Below are positions 1 to 8,360 of a DNA stretch of 64,000 nucleotides, in pieces (position 1 is the first letter of the stretch; each line of letters starts with the position of its first letter). The notes below the pieces were generated by a model. The model did no database searches. It had not been told where the DNA came from and saw only the letters and a program-made list of their open reading frames with translations. The stretch covers positions 1 through 64,000 of the forward strand of contig NZ_CANLDB010000002.1 of assembly GCF_947489365.1 (NCBI RefSeq). The letters run 5' to 3'. Both the position numbers and the translations under genes were made by a program. This DNA is from an uncultured Nocardioides sp. Its GTDB lineage: Bacteria; Actinomycetota; Actinomycetes; Propionibacteriales; Nocardioidaceae.

Positions 1-1242
1 TATCCCGCCGACGGTGGAGCCCGAGTTCAGTTCGCCGCAGTGGGCGGCCCGGCATTCATCGACCAGGACTCCGCTGGCAACATCCTCGTCGCCGACCGCT
101 CCAGTAAGAACCTCCTCGCCATCGCCCCAGATGGCGCCAAGACGATCCTCTCGAGTGGTTTCTTGAACCCCGTGTCGGTCGCCCAGCGCCCCGACGGGTC
201 CTACGTGGTCGTCGATGAGGACGGAGGCAACACCATCAAGCTGGTTCCCGCCGGCGGAGGTCCAGCCACTGTGCTGACCCCCATCCGGGGCGCCTACGAC
301 TCCGAGGCCCAGCCCAACGGCGACGTCTACTTCACGTCCTACAACTCGAGTTCAGTGGTCAGGCTGCCCGCAGACGATGGCGCACCGGTCACGATCGCCA
401 CTGACGTCACTACCCCCTACGGACTGGACCTCGTGACGCCGGCGGCTGTCCCTCCGACCACTCAGCAGATCACCTTCACCTCTGAAGCCCCTGAGGACGC
501 AACCGTGGGTGACACCTACACCCCGACCGCGACCGGCGGCGCGTCCGGCAACCCGGTGACGTTCTCCATCGCCGAGTCCGCGGGCGAGGTGTGCTCCATC
601 GACGTCGAGACCAACGAGGTCACCTTCGACGGTCCCGGCACCTGCACCATCGCTGCCGACCAGGCCGGAGGCACCGTTGACGACGTCACTTACGCCGACG
701 CCGAGCAGGTCACACAGGACGTGGTCGTGAACGTGCCCGAGCTGTTCATCACCGGCCAGGTCAGCAGCGAGCTCCCGGCGAACGAGGCCGGCTGGTACCG
801 CACACCCGCCACCATCACCTACACCTGCGGCGGCGGCACCGCCCCGCTGGTCTGCCCCGAGCCGGTCACCCGCGAGAACACCCAGCCCGGGTTCAAGGTC
901 GCCCGTAAAGTCACCGACGCCAACGGCCAGGAGACCAGGGTCCGCACCCCGCTCCAGGTCGACACCACCGCACCGCGGATCAAGCTCACCCGCACCGGCA
1001 CCGCCCCGTATGCCCGCGACGCCCGTCCCATCACCTGCACCGGCGTCGACGCCAACTCCGGCATCGACGGCGACTGCACCGTGACCTACGGCGAGATCGT
1101 CCAGGGCCCCCAGGGCGGCGCCACACGCCGCTGGACCGCCACCGCCACGGACGTCGCCGGCAACACCACCACCGTGTCCCGCGCATTCCGCGTCAAGGGC
1201 AAGGCGCCCGCACGATCGTTCGCAAGCCCCACCCTGCGCTAG
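1..1242 (+). CDS. Beta-propeller (NHL/SMP-30-like) plus Ig-like repeat protein, 5' end missing
   Basis: The frame is open from base 1, so the true start lies outside the window; the GTG at 40 is only the first internal candidate. Roughly the first 130 residues carry propeller-type repeats (DSAGNILVAD, PDGSYVVVD, PNGDVYFTS), a fold used for ligand binding. A bacterial Ig-like segment follows (about 150-235), then a second Ig-like stretch with cysteine pairs (CGGG...PLVC, CTGV...DGDC) that suggests an extracytoplasmic protein. It faces the tape measure gene tail to tail and shares a terminator with it. It lies inside the comM-inserted element, so it is probably cargo; a tail-tip role is possible but unsupported. 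The family assignment is from pattern only. Confidence 0.7.
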   Translation, partial: YPADGGARVQFAAVGGPAFIDQDSAGNILVADRSSKNLLAIAPDGAKTILSSGFLNPVSVAQRPDGSYVVVDEDGGNTIKLVPAGGGPATVLTPIRGAYDSEAQPNGDVYFTSYNSSSVVRLPADDGAPVTIATDVTTPYGLDLVTPAAVPPTTQQITFTSEAPEDATVGDTYTPTATGGASGNPVTFSIAESAGEVCSIDVETNEVTFDGPGTCTIAADQAGGTVDDVTYADAEQVTQDVVVNVPELFITGQVSSELPANEAGWYRTPATITYTCGGGTAPLVCPEPVTRENTQPGFKVARKVTDANGQETRVRTPLQVDTTAPRIKLTRTGTAPYARDARPITCTGVDANSGIDGDCTVTYGEIVQGPQGGATRRWTATATDVAGNTTTVSRAFRVKGKAPARSFASPTLR

Positions 1243-1253
1243 TCACACACTAA

Positions 1254-1298
1254 GCAACGACCCCACCCCGAGCCCTCCATCTCAGGTGGGGTCGTTGC
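1254..1298. terminator. Shared bidirectional intrinsic terminator
   Basis: Perfect 14-base arms at 1254-1267 and 1285-1298 (GCAACGACCCCACC and its complement) flank a 17-base loop. It sits 11 bases after the propeller gene and 68 bases after the tape measure gene in the opposite direction, so it can end both transcripts. No long T-run follows, as is common in high-GC actinobacteria. Confidence 0.8.
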
Positions 1299-1366
1299 GA
1301 TGTCAGGAGGAAGAAGAGGGCCGCCCCGCTCGACATGGGGTTCCAGCGGGACGGCCGACCGGCATC

Positions 1367-4300
1367 CTAAACACCGGACCCGTCCCAAACGACCATCGCG
1401 TCGGAGTCGCGAGCGAACGAGTCGTTGGATCGCTGGTTCTGTAGGACCCGCTCGGCGGCAGCCTCCGCGATGCCCTCGATCTTGGCGGGTCCCCAGGGGG
1501 TGTTGAGAGTGCCCTGGACGCGCAGCGGGCCCTCCACGCGGACAGTGGACGGGCCGCTATAGCCGCCTCCCCCACCGCCGGACCGCAACGCGGCTTGCAC
1601 GCCGGCGCGCTCGGCCTCTCGACGCTGGTGGGCTCGCATCTCCTCGGTGTCGTGCAACGGCCGGATGCCGCCACGGGCGTACCACTCGACCTGGCCGCCG
1701 AGGATGCTCGCGGTCTGCTCGAGGATCGACCGGGCGCCAGGTCGGCGCCAGTCGTTCGCGTGGGGGATGTACGACTCGCCCTTCGTCTCGGGCTCACCCC
1801 AGACGCGGGTTACGCCACCGGTGGCGATCTGCGGTCGGTGGGCGTTGGCGTAGTCGCCGTTCATGATCCGGTCGTTGGCGATCGCGCTAGCAGTCCTCGG
1901 CAGCGCGCCGGCTGCCTCCGAGGCGTACAGCCCACCAGCAGCGTTGGCGCGGACGTTCCGCGTCTGCACGGTCACGGTGACGGTCTTGGACTGGATCGAC
2001 GCCATCATCGCCCTGATGCCCGACAGGGGCCCCGAGGCGTTGTCGTTGATCCCCACCGCGGGGCTGGGGCGCAGGCGTCCGAACTGGTTGAGTTCGTCGC
2101 GAGCCTGGCCGGTCTTGCGCATGGCCTCGCCGATGTCGGCACCCACGCCGGGGTTGGTCTTGGTGCGGTCGAGCTGGCGGAGCCGGTTGTCCATCCCCTG
2201 GATCGTCGACATGCCGGGCCGAGAGTTCGCGCCGACCACGGGGGTGGGGCGTCGGCCGCCGATCTCGCGCATGCGTGAGTCGAACCGGGACAGCATCTGG
2301 TTGCCGCGGCGGGTCTCTGGTTCAACTCTGGGGCGGGCGCGCTGACTGTTGAGGCGCTCGACGCGGCGGGTGGTGGCGTCGAGGCCCTGTCGGGTCTGCC
2401 GCTCGCCCTCGAGCGCGAGGCGGGAGACGACCTTCTTGGGCATGTCGAGGTACCGGCGCGCGAGGCGCTTGGCGGCCTGCTCGTTGCCCGTCATCTGCGT
2501 GGCGACGCGCACGAAGGCGTCACGGGCGGAGTAGTAGCGGTCGGTGTTCTGCTTGACCGCGTTGGACATGCCGTTCCACGACGACGCCATCCCCGACAGC
2601 AGGGCGCGGTTCTCGCGACCGGCCTCGGTGTGGGAGCTGATCCCCCGCGCACCCTTGGCTGCGGCCTCCTCAGCATCGGCGAGGGACTGACCCCACGCGG
2701 TCTGGGCGTCGAACGCCCCCAGGGCCGCGTCCTTCTGCCTCCACAGCGCCCGGGTCATCTCACCGATGCTCTGACCGGCACCTGAGGCGGCATCCCCGGC
2801 CTCATTGGCGGAGTCGGCGTACCTACCGTTCCCGCCGGCGGCGTTGTCGAGGGCGGTCTGGTAGGCCCCGAAGTTCGCCATGACGTCCTCGCGCGCCCAG
2901 GGTGCGATCGAGGCACCCTCGGGGGCTCCGGTAGCCGCCTCCAGGATGCGCTGCATCGCCTTCTCGGCCTTGCCCGCGTTCCCGGACTCCACCATCTGCG
3001 CCAGCGCCTGGTCGACGGCATCGATGTTATCGACCGCGTTGTCCATCGGGGTGTTGCCGAACAGCCCGAACGCACTGAACACCTCGCGGATGGGCTCGGC
3101 GGCCTTGTTCTGCCACCCGGCCATGTACTCGAGCGAGTTGCCGACCTGGTCGAGCAGCTTGGTGTCCGCGCCCTTGGTCAACGCGTCGAGGTCGCGGGTC
3201 AAGTTGCCGAGGTCGATCTTCGCGCCGGTCGCCTCCGCCAGCCCGTTACCCAGGATCGTCGCCGCAGCACCAGCGGCAGCAAGGCTGCCCGCGAGACGCC
3301 CGACCCCGCCCGCGGAGCCGGCGATGGTCGAGTTCATCGCGGCAGCGTTGCCGCGGGTCTTCGCGAAGAATCCCGCAGCACCGGCACCGGCACCGGCGGC
3401 GACGGCCTTGTTGAACAGGATCATCCCGGCCGCGGCCTGGATCAGCGGCGTCCCCACCGGGGAGTCGGCGATCGCGGAGACGGCCTTGGCGACCGCCTCG
3501 AGCGCGTCCAGCGCCGGACCACCCAGCGGCGCGGCAGCGGTCGCGATGTCGACCAGCGCCCCACCGATCGCGGACGCAGCCTCAGCCACCTCGGGACCGT
3601 TCTGCTTCAAGTAGGCGACGAACTCCCGGAACCCCTCGGTCTTCGACAGCCCGGCAGCCCAGTCGTCGAAGTCGCCGGCCTGGACCCGCAGCCACGAGGA
3701 GAAGTCCTGGTTGGTCGGATCGAAGGCCATGACCAGCTCGGCGAGACCGTGGGTGACATCGCCGACCGTGCCGACCAGATCGGTGAGGATCGGGCGGGCG
3801 TTGTTCTGGATGTAGGAGAAGAACGACTCCCAGCGTTCCCCGGTCAGTGAGGCGAGGCTGTCGCCGGCCAGGTCGCCGGTCACGGTGCCGAGCTCGTTGA
3901 AGAACGACTCGATGCGCGGCAGAGCGGACTCGAGGTCGTCCATGCCCTCGAGCAGCCCGGGGAAGAACCCCTCAGCGGACGCATCGACCGTCGCCGCGGC
4001 AATCGCTGGGCGAAGCCTGCCCACCTCGCGGGCGAACTCACGCGCCTGCGGCGACAGCGCCGACAGGGCGTCGCGCATCTTCTGCAGGTTCTCCGCCGTC
4101 GGGTCCAGACGGGCGGCCTCGATCGACGTCAGCGCCTCGCCCACGCCCTGGAACGCCAGGAGGGCCGACGTCCCGGCCCCGGCTGCGACCGACAGTTGGG
4201 CAGCGATGCCGGCGATGGCAGGGACCGCGAGGCCGGCCATCGGGATGAGGGCCGGACCCAGGGTCAGCGCAACCTGACCGGCGAGCCGCAGCCGGCCCGT

Positions 4301-4540
4301 CAGGTTGTTGATGCCGGAGTCGAGCTGGCGGATGCTGCGCTCGGACGACACCGCATCCCGCGACAGCGACCCGAGCCCGCCGCGGGACGTGCGCTGGGTG
4401 ATCCGGTCGACGTCTGCGCTCGAGGCGCCGAGATCCTTGAGTACCGCCGTCAGCAGCTTGACCGCGGCGGCGTCCTTCGCTGCCTGCTGGGCGAGGTTCG
4501 ACGTGGCGTGGATGCGGATCTCTTCTTTACGGACTGCGAT
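1367..4540 (-). CDS. Phage tail tape measure protein
   Basis: This would be the phage tail-length ruler. About 1,057 residues are rich in Ala, Gly and coiled-coil-type helices, with hydrophobic stretches near the N-terminus (LGPALIPMAGLAVPAIAG) and a Gly-rich C-terminal part with the motif GGVTRVWGEPETKGESYIP seen in many tape measures. The first GTG in frame is at 4351, but 63 more codons upstream look coding (AVRKEEIRIHATSNLAQQ) and begin at an ATC (4540-4538) placed eight bases after AGGAGG. I take that region as part of the protein; either ATC initiates or the upstream stop is read through. It is the last minus-strand gene of the element and ends at the shared hairpin. The usual downstream minor tail genes are absent here. 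Confidence 0.8.
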   Translation of the reverse strand: MAVRKEEIRIHATSNLAQQAAKDAAAVKLLTAVLKDLGASSADVDRITQRTSRGGLGSLSRDAVSSERSIRQLDSGINNLTGRLRLAGQVALTLGPALIPMAGLAVPAIAGIAAQLSVAAGAGTSALLAFQGVGEALTSIEAARLDPTAENLQKMRDALSALSPQAREFAREVGRLRPAIAAATVDASAEGFFPGLLEGMDDLESALPRIESFFNELGTVTGDLAGDSLASLTGERWESFFSYIQNNARPILTDLVGTVGDVTHGLAELVMAFDPTNQDFSSWLRVQAGDFDDWAAGLSKTEGFREFVAYLKQNGPEVAEAASAIGGALVDIATAAAPLGGPALDALEAVAKAVSAIADSPVGTPLIQAAAGMILFNKAVAAGAGAGAAGFFAKTRGNAAAMNSTIAGSAGGVGRLAGSLAAAGAAATILGNGLAEATGAKIDLGNLTRDLDALTKGADTKLLDQVGNSLEYMAGWQNKAAEPIREVFSAFGLFGNTPMDNAVDNIDAVDQALAQMVESGNAGKAEKAMQRILEAATGAPEGASIAPWAREDVMANFGAYQTALDNAAGGNGRYADSANEAGDAASGAGQSIGEMTRALWRQKDAALGAFDAQTAWGQSLADAEEAAAKGARGISSHTEAGRENRALLSGMASSWNGMSNAVKQNTDRYYSARDAFVRVATQMTGNEQAAKRLARRYLDMPKKVVSRLALEGERQTRQGLDATTRRVERLNSQRARPRVEPETRRGNQMLSRFDSRMREIGGRRPTPVVGANSRPGMSTIQGMDNRLRQLDRTKTNPGVGADIGEAMRKTGQARDELNQFGRLRPSPAVGINDNASGPLSGIRAMMASIQSKTVTVTVQTRNVRANAAGGLYASEAAGALPRTASAIANDRIMNGDYANAHRPQIATGGVTRVWGEPETKGESYIPHANDWRRPGARSILEQTASILGGQVEWYARGGIRPLHDTEEMRAHQRREAERAGVQAALRSGGGGGGYSGPSTVRVEGPLRVQGTLNTPWGPAKIEGIAEAAAERVLQNQRSNDSFARDSDAMVVWDGSGV

Positions 4541-4543
4541 GGC

Positions 4544-4942
4544 TCAGCCCTCCTGGCTCGCGGCGTAGTCGGCCAAGAACTGCTCGGCGAGCGTTCCCTT
4601 GGGCTGGCCGTCGACGGTCGGGGTGGCGATCCGGTCGAGGTTCATCACCAGCGACTCGACCGCGCCCAGGAGCTCGGCCATCTCCTCGGTGGTGTGGTCG
4701 AAACGCCGGATGCCGGTGAGCTGCACCCGGGTCCCTTCCTTCTCGTCATGACTCATCCCGCCGATGAGGTCGACGATGCGGAACAGGCGGGCCTGGGTGC
4801 CCGGACCCAGCGCGGTGAACTGCTCGGTCAGATCCGGCAGCATCAGGCCGGCAGCCATCGTGCGACTCACGATGTCGGCGACCGAGTGGCGCGGACGGGA
4901 CGGGTTGCCCTGCGGGCGGCCCTTGGCCTGGTTGGCCGCCAT
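4544..4942 (-). CDS. Unknown phage protein immediately before the tape measure
   Basis: 132 residues, basic N-terminus then mostly helical, with no motif I recognise. Its ATG overlaps the stop of the 201-residue gene (TGATG), and its last codons contain the AGGAGG that would serve the tape measure gene. Gene position just before a tape measure is where tail assembly chaperones usually lie, often as a frameshifted pair; I see no slippery run here. Its reading frame is the same as the tape measure's, separated by a single UGA, so readthrough would fuse them. Function is unassigned. Confidence 0.7.
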   Translation of the reverse strand: MAANQAKGRPQGNPSRPRHSVADIVSRTMAAGLMLPDLTEQFTALGPGTQARLFRIVDLIGGMSHDEKEGTRVQLTGIRRFDHTTEEMAELLGAVESLVMNLDRIATPTVDGQPKGTLAEQFLADYAASQEG

Positions 4943-5547
4943 CAGCTCGCGGCCTGCGCGGCATCGAAGCTGCTGGCGAGTCGATCGATCTCGTAGTCCG
5001 ACATCGTCCCGAGCTCTTCAGGTCGTACCTCGAGCTGAATCGCATCGTGAAGGACCTGCTGCATGTTCGGCTCGACGTGCTCCCACAACTCCTCGAACCG
5101 CGGTGCGACGTCGGGGCGGGTCTCGAGGAACTGGTTGGCGACATCACTCCAGCGCATCTCGTAGGAGCGCTCGGCGATCGCGCGAGCGAGAGGCTCATCG
5201 CCCTGCCGCTCCGCACGAGCGAGGAGGGCGGCAGCCTGCGCTGGGGTCTCCAGCTGCTCGGCCCGGTCCGCCGCGTCGCGGCGCGAGATGGCCCACGACG
5301 GATCAGTACTCCCACGCCCGGCGAAGATGTCCCGCTCGAGGGTGCGGCGGTAGTCCTTCACGGCCGCGTCACGCTCGGCTACCAGTCGGTCGCGTGTCGC
5401 GCGCATCCGCTGGTAGGACTTCGCGACCTCGGCCTTCTTGAACTCCTCGGTGCGACTGGTGTCGCGACGGATCTGGTAGAGGTCGCCGGCGATCTCGGCC
5501 TGCGCCTTCTCCATGATCTCGGCGTTCGTGGCGAACTTCTTACGCAT
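4942..5547 (-). CDS. Unknown helical phage protein
   Basis: 201 residues, highly charged and helical, with heptad-like stretches in the first half (ATRDRLVAERDAAVKDYRRT) that suggest a coiled coil. An ATG at 5562 is also in frame, but the ATG at 5547 has a better ribosome site (GAGGGG about 8 bases upstream), so I use it. It overlaps the next gene by one base, so the two are probably translated together. A scaffold or tail-morphogenesis role would fit the charge and position but nothing in the sequence proves it. Confidence 0.65.
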   Translation of the reverse strand: MRKKFATNAEIMEKAQAEIAGDLYQIRRDTSRTEEFKKAEVAKSYQRMRATRDRLVAERDAAVKDYRRTLERDIFAGRGSTDPSWAISRRDAADRAEQLETPAQAAALLARAERQGDEPLARAIAERSYEMRWSDVANQFLETRPDVAPRFEELWEHVEPNMQQVLHDAIQLEVRPEELGTMSDYEIDRLASSFDAAQAAS

Positions 5548-5714
5548 CGCTGCCCCTCGCATCGCGGGTTGTCGACTGGATGCTCCGAGCCTGTGGCGAG
5601 TTCCCGTTGCGCCTCTACGCCAGTTCCTCCGGGGGAACTAGGCACCCCCAGGGGGTGACCCCAGACCCCGGCGACGCAGGACCGCGGGGTAGGGCTCTCA
5701 TATGTGCGGAGGGT
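5548..5714. other. Intergenic spacer where head genes would be expected
   Basis: This is the only real gap between the small terminase block and the tape measure block. It contains a short near-palindrome (CACCCCCAGGGGGTG, 5643-5657) and a possible 28-codon minus-strand frame (5701-5615) without a ribosome site. In a normal tailed phage the large terminase, portal, protease, capsid and tail tube genes would lie here, so this is the best place to look for a deletion scar. Confidence 0.5.
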
Positions 5715-6083
5715 TCAAACATTCCGCTGCGACCGCCCGGTCCCCAACTGACGGGCCTGATCCCGCAGCCGGCCCAGGTCACCCGTGCTCGCACTGCCGG
5801 CGGCGAGATACGCCTCCATTTGGGCTGATCGACCGCTGTCGACCAAGAACGCAGCCGAGTACGGCGCTCGATGAACCGTCTGAGACGTCTCGCCCGGGCC
5901 ACGGTGCTCACGCTCATGGTGCCTTCGGGCGTTCGCCCAGTTCCGGAAGGCGGTGGTCGCCTTCCAGTTCTCAGACGACCAGGGGCCGGGCCGCTGGTCG
6001 TCGGCCCACACCTCAATGCAGGGCCCGATAGCCAGAGCCGCGGGGAAAGGCTCGTCAGTCGCCTCTAGGGCGCGGCGCCTCAC
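5715..6083 (-). CDS. Unknown phage protein after small terminase
   Basis: 122 residues. The GTG start overlaps the stop of the small terminase gene (GTGA, 6083-6080), which decides the start; longer in-frame extensions only overlap the terminase in another frame. It is rich in Trp and Arg in its first half (VWADDQRPGPWSSENWKATT) and ends with a helical tail. I do not recognise a family. Tight coupling to the small terminase suggests a packaging or head-related role, which is inference. Confidence 0.6.
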   Translation of the reverse strand: MRRRALEATDEPFPAALAIGPCIEVWADDQRPGPWSSENWKATTAFRNWANARRHHEREHRGPGETSQTVHRAPYSAAFLVDSGRSAQMEAYLAAGSASTGDLGRLRDQARQLGTGRSQRNV

Positions 6084-6436
6084 GATGCCGGACGGAGCTT
6101 GTAGACCCCGCGGGCGCCAACTCGACGCTGCGGACGGTTCTCGCCCCCGTCGCCCGAGGGCATCCGCAAGGCAGCCAGCAACCGCGCCAGCGCGATGCGC
6201 TGCTGACGTGCCTCGACGAGGGCGGGATGTGCGCGTTCGCCCTGCGGGGTCGTCACCAAGGGCCCATCGCAACGCACACGCTCGTCCAACTTGGCCAACA
6301 CCTCGACCGTTCTGACGGCCTCGACCAACAGCGCAAGCTCGTGCTCGTCAAGCTCGTACTCGTCGACCACCGATGACCAGAGCCGGCTGGCCGCCGACCC
6401 GAGGCCAGCGGGCTTCCGGGGCTTGTTCTCGCTCAT
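6080..6436 (-). CDS. Phage terminase small subunit, P27 family
   Basis: 118 residues. It would recognise phage DNA and hand it to the large terminase for packaging. The family look is clear: a helical region around LGSAASRLWSSVVDEYELDE, then ALLVEAVRTVEVLAKLDERV, then an ALVEARQQRIALARLLAALR helix and a basic tail. The ATG at 6436 has GGAGG about seven bases upstream. No large terminase gene follows, which is the main sign that the element is either deleted or depends on a helper phage for packaging. Confidence 0.8.
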   Translation of the reverse strand: MSENKPRKPAGLGSAASRLWSSVVDEYELDEHELALLVEAVRTVEVLAKLDERVRCDGPLVTTPQGERAHPALVEARQQRIALARLLAALRMPSGDGGENRPQRRVGARGVYKLRPAS

Positions 6437-6549
6437 GTGAGCCTCCTTCGTTTGTTAACTGCTCGGTTCGTTTTAGATGTCGCGCACAGCGAGGGACCTG
6501 CCCCTCGGTCCTCTCAACCGGGCCCCTTGGCCCCACCCCCTGGGGTCCA
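6437..6549. promoter_or_regulatory. Short leader before the small terminase gene
   Basis: 113 bases without a gene between the helix-turn-helix gene and the small terminase. It contains a CCACCCCCTGGGG self-complementary stretch and the AT-rich segment TTTGTTAACTGC, unusual against the GC-rich surroundings and a plausible place for a late promoter. No promoter can be called firmly. Confidence 0.3.
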
Positions 6550-6933
6550 TCAGGCCGCCCGAGAGCTCTCGAAGACGGCGAGCGCCTCCCGGCTGACCCG
6601 GTACCGCTCGCCCACACGCTCGGCCTCGAGCCGACGGTCCTCGATCGCCCGACGGACGCCGCGCGGTGTCATGCGCAGCTTGTCGGCGACCTCGCCGGTC
6701 GAGAGCCACTGCGACCGCTCGACACCAGGCTCCACCGCTGCCGGCTCAGGCTCACCCGTGAGCGCCACGCGGTACTCGAGCGCAACCTCGTGGATCTCGC
6801 TCAGGTACTTCGATGCCCGAGGGTTCGTCCCACGGGCATCGACGCGCAGCTGACTGAGGTTCGCGTTGCGGTCCAGCCAAGCCACGAAGTCCGCCGGCAA
6901 GATGAGGCCGGGCCCACCGCGGAAGATCGTCAC
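6550..6933 (-). CDS. Helix-turn-helix protein, excisionase/MerR-like domain
   Basis: 127 residues. The C-terminal 55 residues form a winged helix-turn-helix of the excisionase type (WLSTGEVADKLRMTPRGVRR, then ERVGERYRVSREAL), found in recombination directionality factors and small phage regulators. The N-terminal half (about 1-70) is unrecognised. Its GTG start overlaps the stop of the 75-residue gene (GTGA), so it belongs to the early operon. With a serine integrase upstream, a role as directionality factor or as late-gene activator is plausible; the sequence cannot tell these apart. Confidence 0.7.
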   Translation of the reverse strand: MTIFRGGPGLILPADFVAWLDRNANLSQLRVDARGTNPRASKYLSEIHEVALEYRVALTGEPEPAAVEPGVERSQWLSTGEVADKLRMTPRGVRRAIEDRRLEAERVGERYRVSREALAVFESSRAA

Positions 6934-7157
6934 GAGTTCGTCCTCTCGTGCGTGGGGGCGTGGTCGGTGAGGATGCGGTCCAACACCTCGAGCGCGTCGT
7001 CAACGACCGCGGTGAGCGTCTCAGTGGTGACGAGGAGCTCGCCGGCTTGCGCGTCCCTGGACTGACGGAGACGAGCAGCTAGAGAAGCGAGCCGGTGGGG
7101 CGGGCAGTCGCACGCCTGCGGCAGGCGTGACGTCAGGTCATAGATACGGGCGGTCAT
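6930..7157 (-). CDS. Small unknown protein of the element
   Basis: 75 residues with one CDC motif near the N-terminus and a helical C-terminal half (TLTAVVDDALEVLDRIL). The ATG overlaps the stop of the replication-type gene (ATGA), and its own stop overlaps the next start, so it is the middle of a tightly coupled chain. No family recognised. Confidence 0.6.
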   Translation of the reverse strand: MTARIYDLTSRLPQACDCPPHRLASLAARLRQSRDAQAGELLVTTETLTAVVDDALEVLDRILTDHAPTHERTNS

Positions 7158-7726
7158 GACGCGCGCCGATCAACGTTGCGGCAGTCCTCGGGGCAGCGCT
7201 GCCACGGATGCCACTCGCAGTCCGCGACCTCGACAGCGGCCTTGCTCGAGGCGGTCCTCTCGTTGCTGCGCTTGTCATCGCGACGCACGACCTGAGGTGT
7301 GTCGCTCAACCTCAGCGAAGCGTCTACCTCTTGGGTACCTGCTCTCGCGTACCCCTGGGCCCCTTCTAGGGGTACGCCCTCGCGTACCCCTACGTGACCG
7401 GGTTTCCGTACCTCTGTCTGAGGTACGCCCTCGCGTACCTTGGGAGCCACGACCAGGCCCTGGTAGACCGCCGTTGTGCCGGGCCTTGGGCGCCTCACCT
7501 GGCTCAGGAATCCGGCCTTCTTCGCCTGGTTGATCCACTCGGTGATCCGGGCCGGAGCGCAGTCGAACTCCTCGACGAGCTGGGTGCGCGGGATCGACAC
7601 GATGGCGTTGGCGTTCATCGAGTCCGACAGCCGCAGGAGCAGCACCTGGGCGCCGGGCGTGATGCGTCCACGGGCGGCGTAGACGCCGCGGCGGAAGCGC
7701 ATGACACGGGCCGAGTAGGTGGTCAT
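7154..7726 (-). CDS. Winged-helix replication-initiator-like protein
   Basis: 190 residues. The first ~100 residues look like a winged helix-turn-helix (GAQVLLLRLSDSMN; IPRTQLVEEFDCAPARITEW; AKKAGFLSQVRR), the layout of phage and plasmid replication proteins such as lambda O-like N-termini. The middle part is a Pro/Gly/Val/Glu-rich repeat (VREGVP occurs twice) encoded by palindromic DNA iterons, and the end has a CEWHPWQRCPEDC cysteine cluster. Its ATG overlaps the previous stop. The replication role is inferred from domain plus internal iterons; a plain transcription regulator is the alternative. Confidence 0.6.
   Translation of the reverse strand: MTTYSARVMRFRRGVYAARGRITPGAQVLLLRLSDSMNANAIVSIPRTQLVEEFDCAPARITEWINQAKKAGFLSQVRRPRPGTTAVYQGLVVAPKVREGVPQTEVRKPGHVGVREGVPLEGAQGYARAGTQEVDASLRLSDTPQVVRRDDKRSNERTASSKAAVEVADCEWHPWQRCPEDCRNVDRRAS
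7334..7439. repeat. Palindromic iteron cluster, candidate replication origin
   Basis: Two exact copies of GGTACGC-CCTC-GCGTACC lie at 7371-7388 and 7422-7439, and a degenerate copy with the same ends lies at 7334-7353. A further inverted repeat CGTACCTC/GAGGTACG is at 7407-7414 and 7420-7427. All fall inside the coding region of the winged-helix gene, the arrangement seen when an initiator binds iterons within its own gene. Confidence 0.6.
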
Positions 7727-8049
7727 CACCGGATCACCTCGTCGTCCTGGATCAGCGCGACCTGAGCCCTGGCCTCGCACGCCTTGGCGATCTCAGTGAG
7801 CCGGCACCACCGAGCCCGTCGCTGCTCGAGCGTGGAGTTGCCGAGGAAGTCACCGGGCCGGGCGCGGGCGTCGAGGAACGTCTGAGCCCGCCGGCGCCAG
7901 TAGGTCGCCGTCGCTTCCCGCATCGCGTCCTGTAGGACCCGCGCTTGGAAGTGGGCGACGTAGGCGTCCAGCTCGGCCGGCGTGGCCTCGACCGCCTCTC
8001 CGTTCGTACCCGTGGGTACCAACGGGATCTCCTGCATCGCGGTCACCAC
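7726..8049 (-). CDS. Unknown helical protein of the element
   Basis: About 107 residues. Two consecutive GTG codons (8049 and 8046) and an ATG at 8037 are possible starts; the GTG at 8046 overlaps the previous stop (GTGA). The body is helical and Arg/Ala-rich (ATYWRRRAQTFLDARARPGDF), a style common in actinophage early genes. Function unknown. Confidence 0.6.
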   Translation of the reverse strand: MVTAMQEIPLVPTGTNGEAVEATPAELDAYVAHFQARVLQDAMREATATYWRRRAQTFLDARARPGDFLGNSTLEQRRARWCRLTEIAKACEARAQVALIQDDEVIR

Positions 8050-8360
8050 AGGCCCTCCGACTCGGACGCCGGTGGGATGTCATACGAAGTCGCACCGCCT
8101 GATGTGACTTCGGCGGGAGCCGACATCTGCTCGCGCCTCTGTCGAGTGGCCTGCGGACCGAGGACGACGATGTCGTAGCCCCGCTCCTCAGCGAGCGCCA
8201 CGACGTCGCGGGCGGTGTGCTCCTGCACCGACCAGCCGTGGGCCAGCGTGCGCCAGACGGGCGGCCGCCCCACGACCTCGGCGATTAGTTCACGAGAGCC
8301 GTGGCCACGCATCAGCGACCCGACACCGTCGAACTCGACCTCGAGCACCCGGCGCCTCAT
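8043..8360 (-). CDS. Unknown protein of the element
   Basis: 105 residues with a mixed alpha/beta pattern (VVGRPPVWRTLAHGWSVQEH, then DVVALAEERGYDIVVLGP). Similar short proteins are common in actinobacterial phages and integrative elements, from memory only. The ATG overlaps the stop of the DUF6011-like gene (ATGA), tying it into the same operon. No function proposed. Confidence 0.55.
   Translation of the reverse strand: MRRRVLEVEFDGVGSLMRGHGSRELIAEVVGRPPVWRTLAHGWSVQEHTARDVVALAEERGYDIVVLGPQATRQRREQMSAPAEVTSGGATSYDIPPASESEGLW

Noticed and set aside
4544..5547. Programmed frameshift tail-chaperone pair
   Set aside because: Position fits, but I saw no slippery heptamer and the two genes have standard overlapping stop and start codons.
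5615..5701. 28-codon minus-strand frame (MRALPRG...)
   Set aside because: It has an ATG but no ribosome site and no recognisable family; kept only as part of the spacer description.
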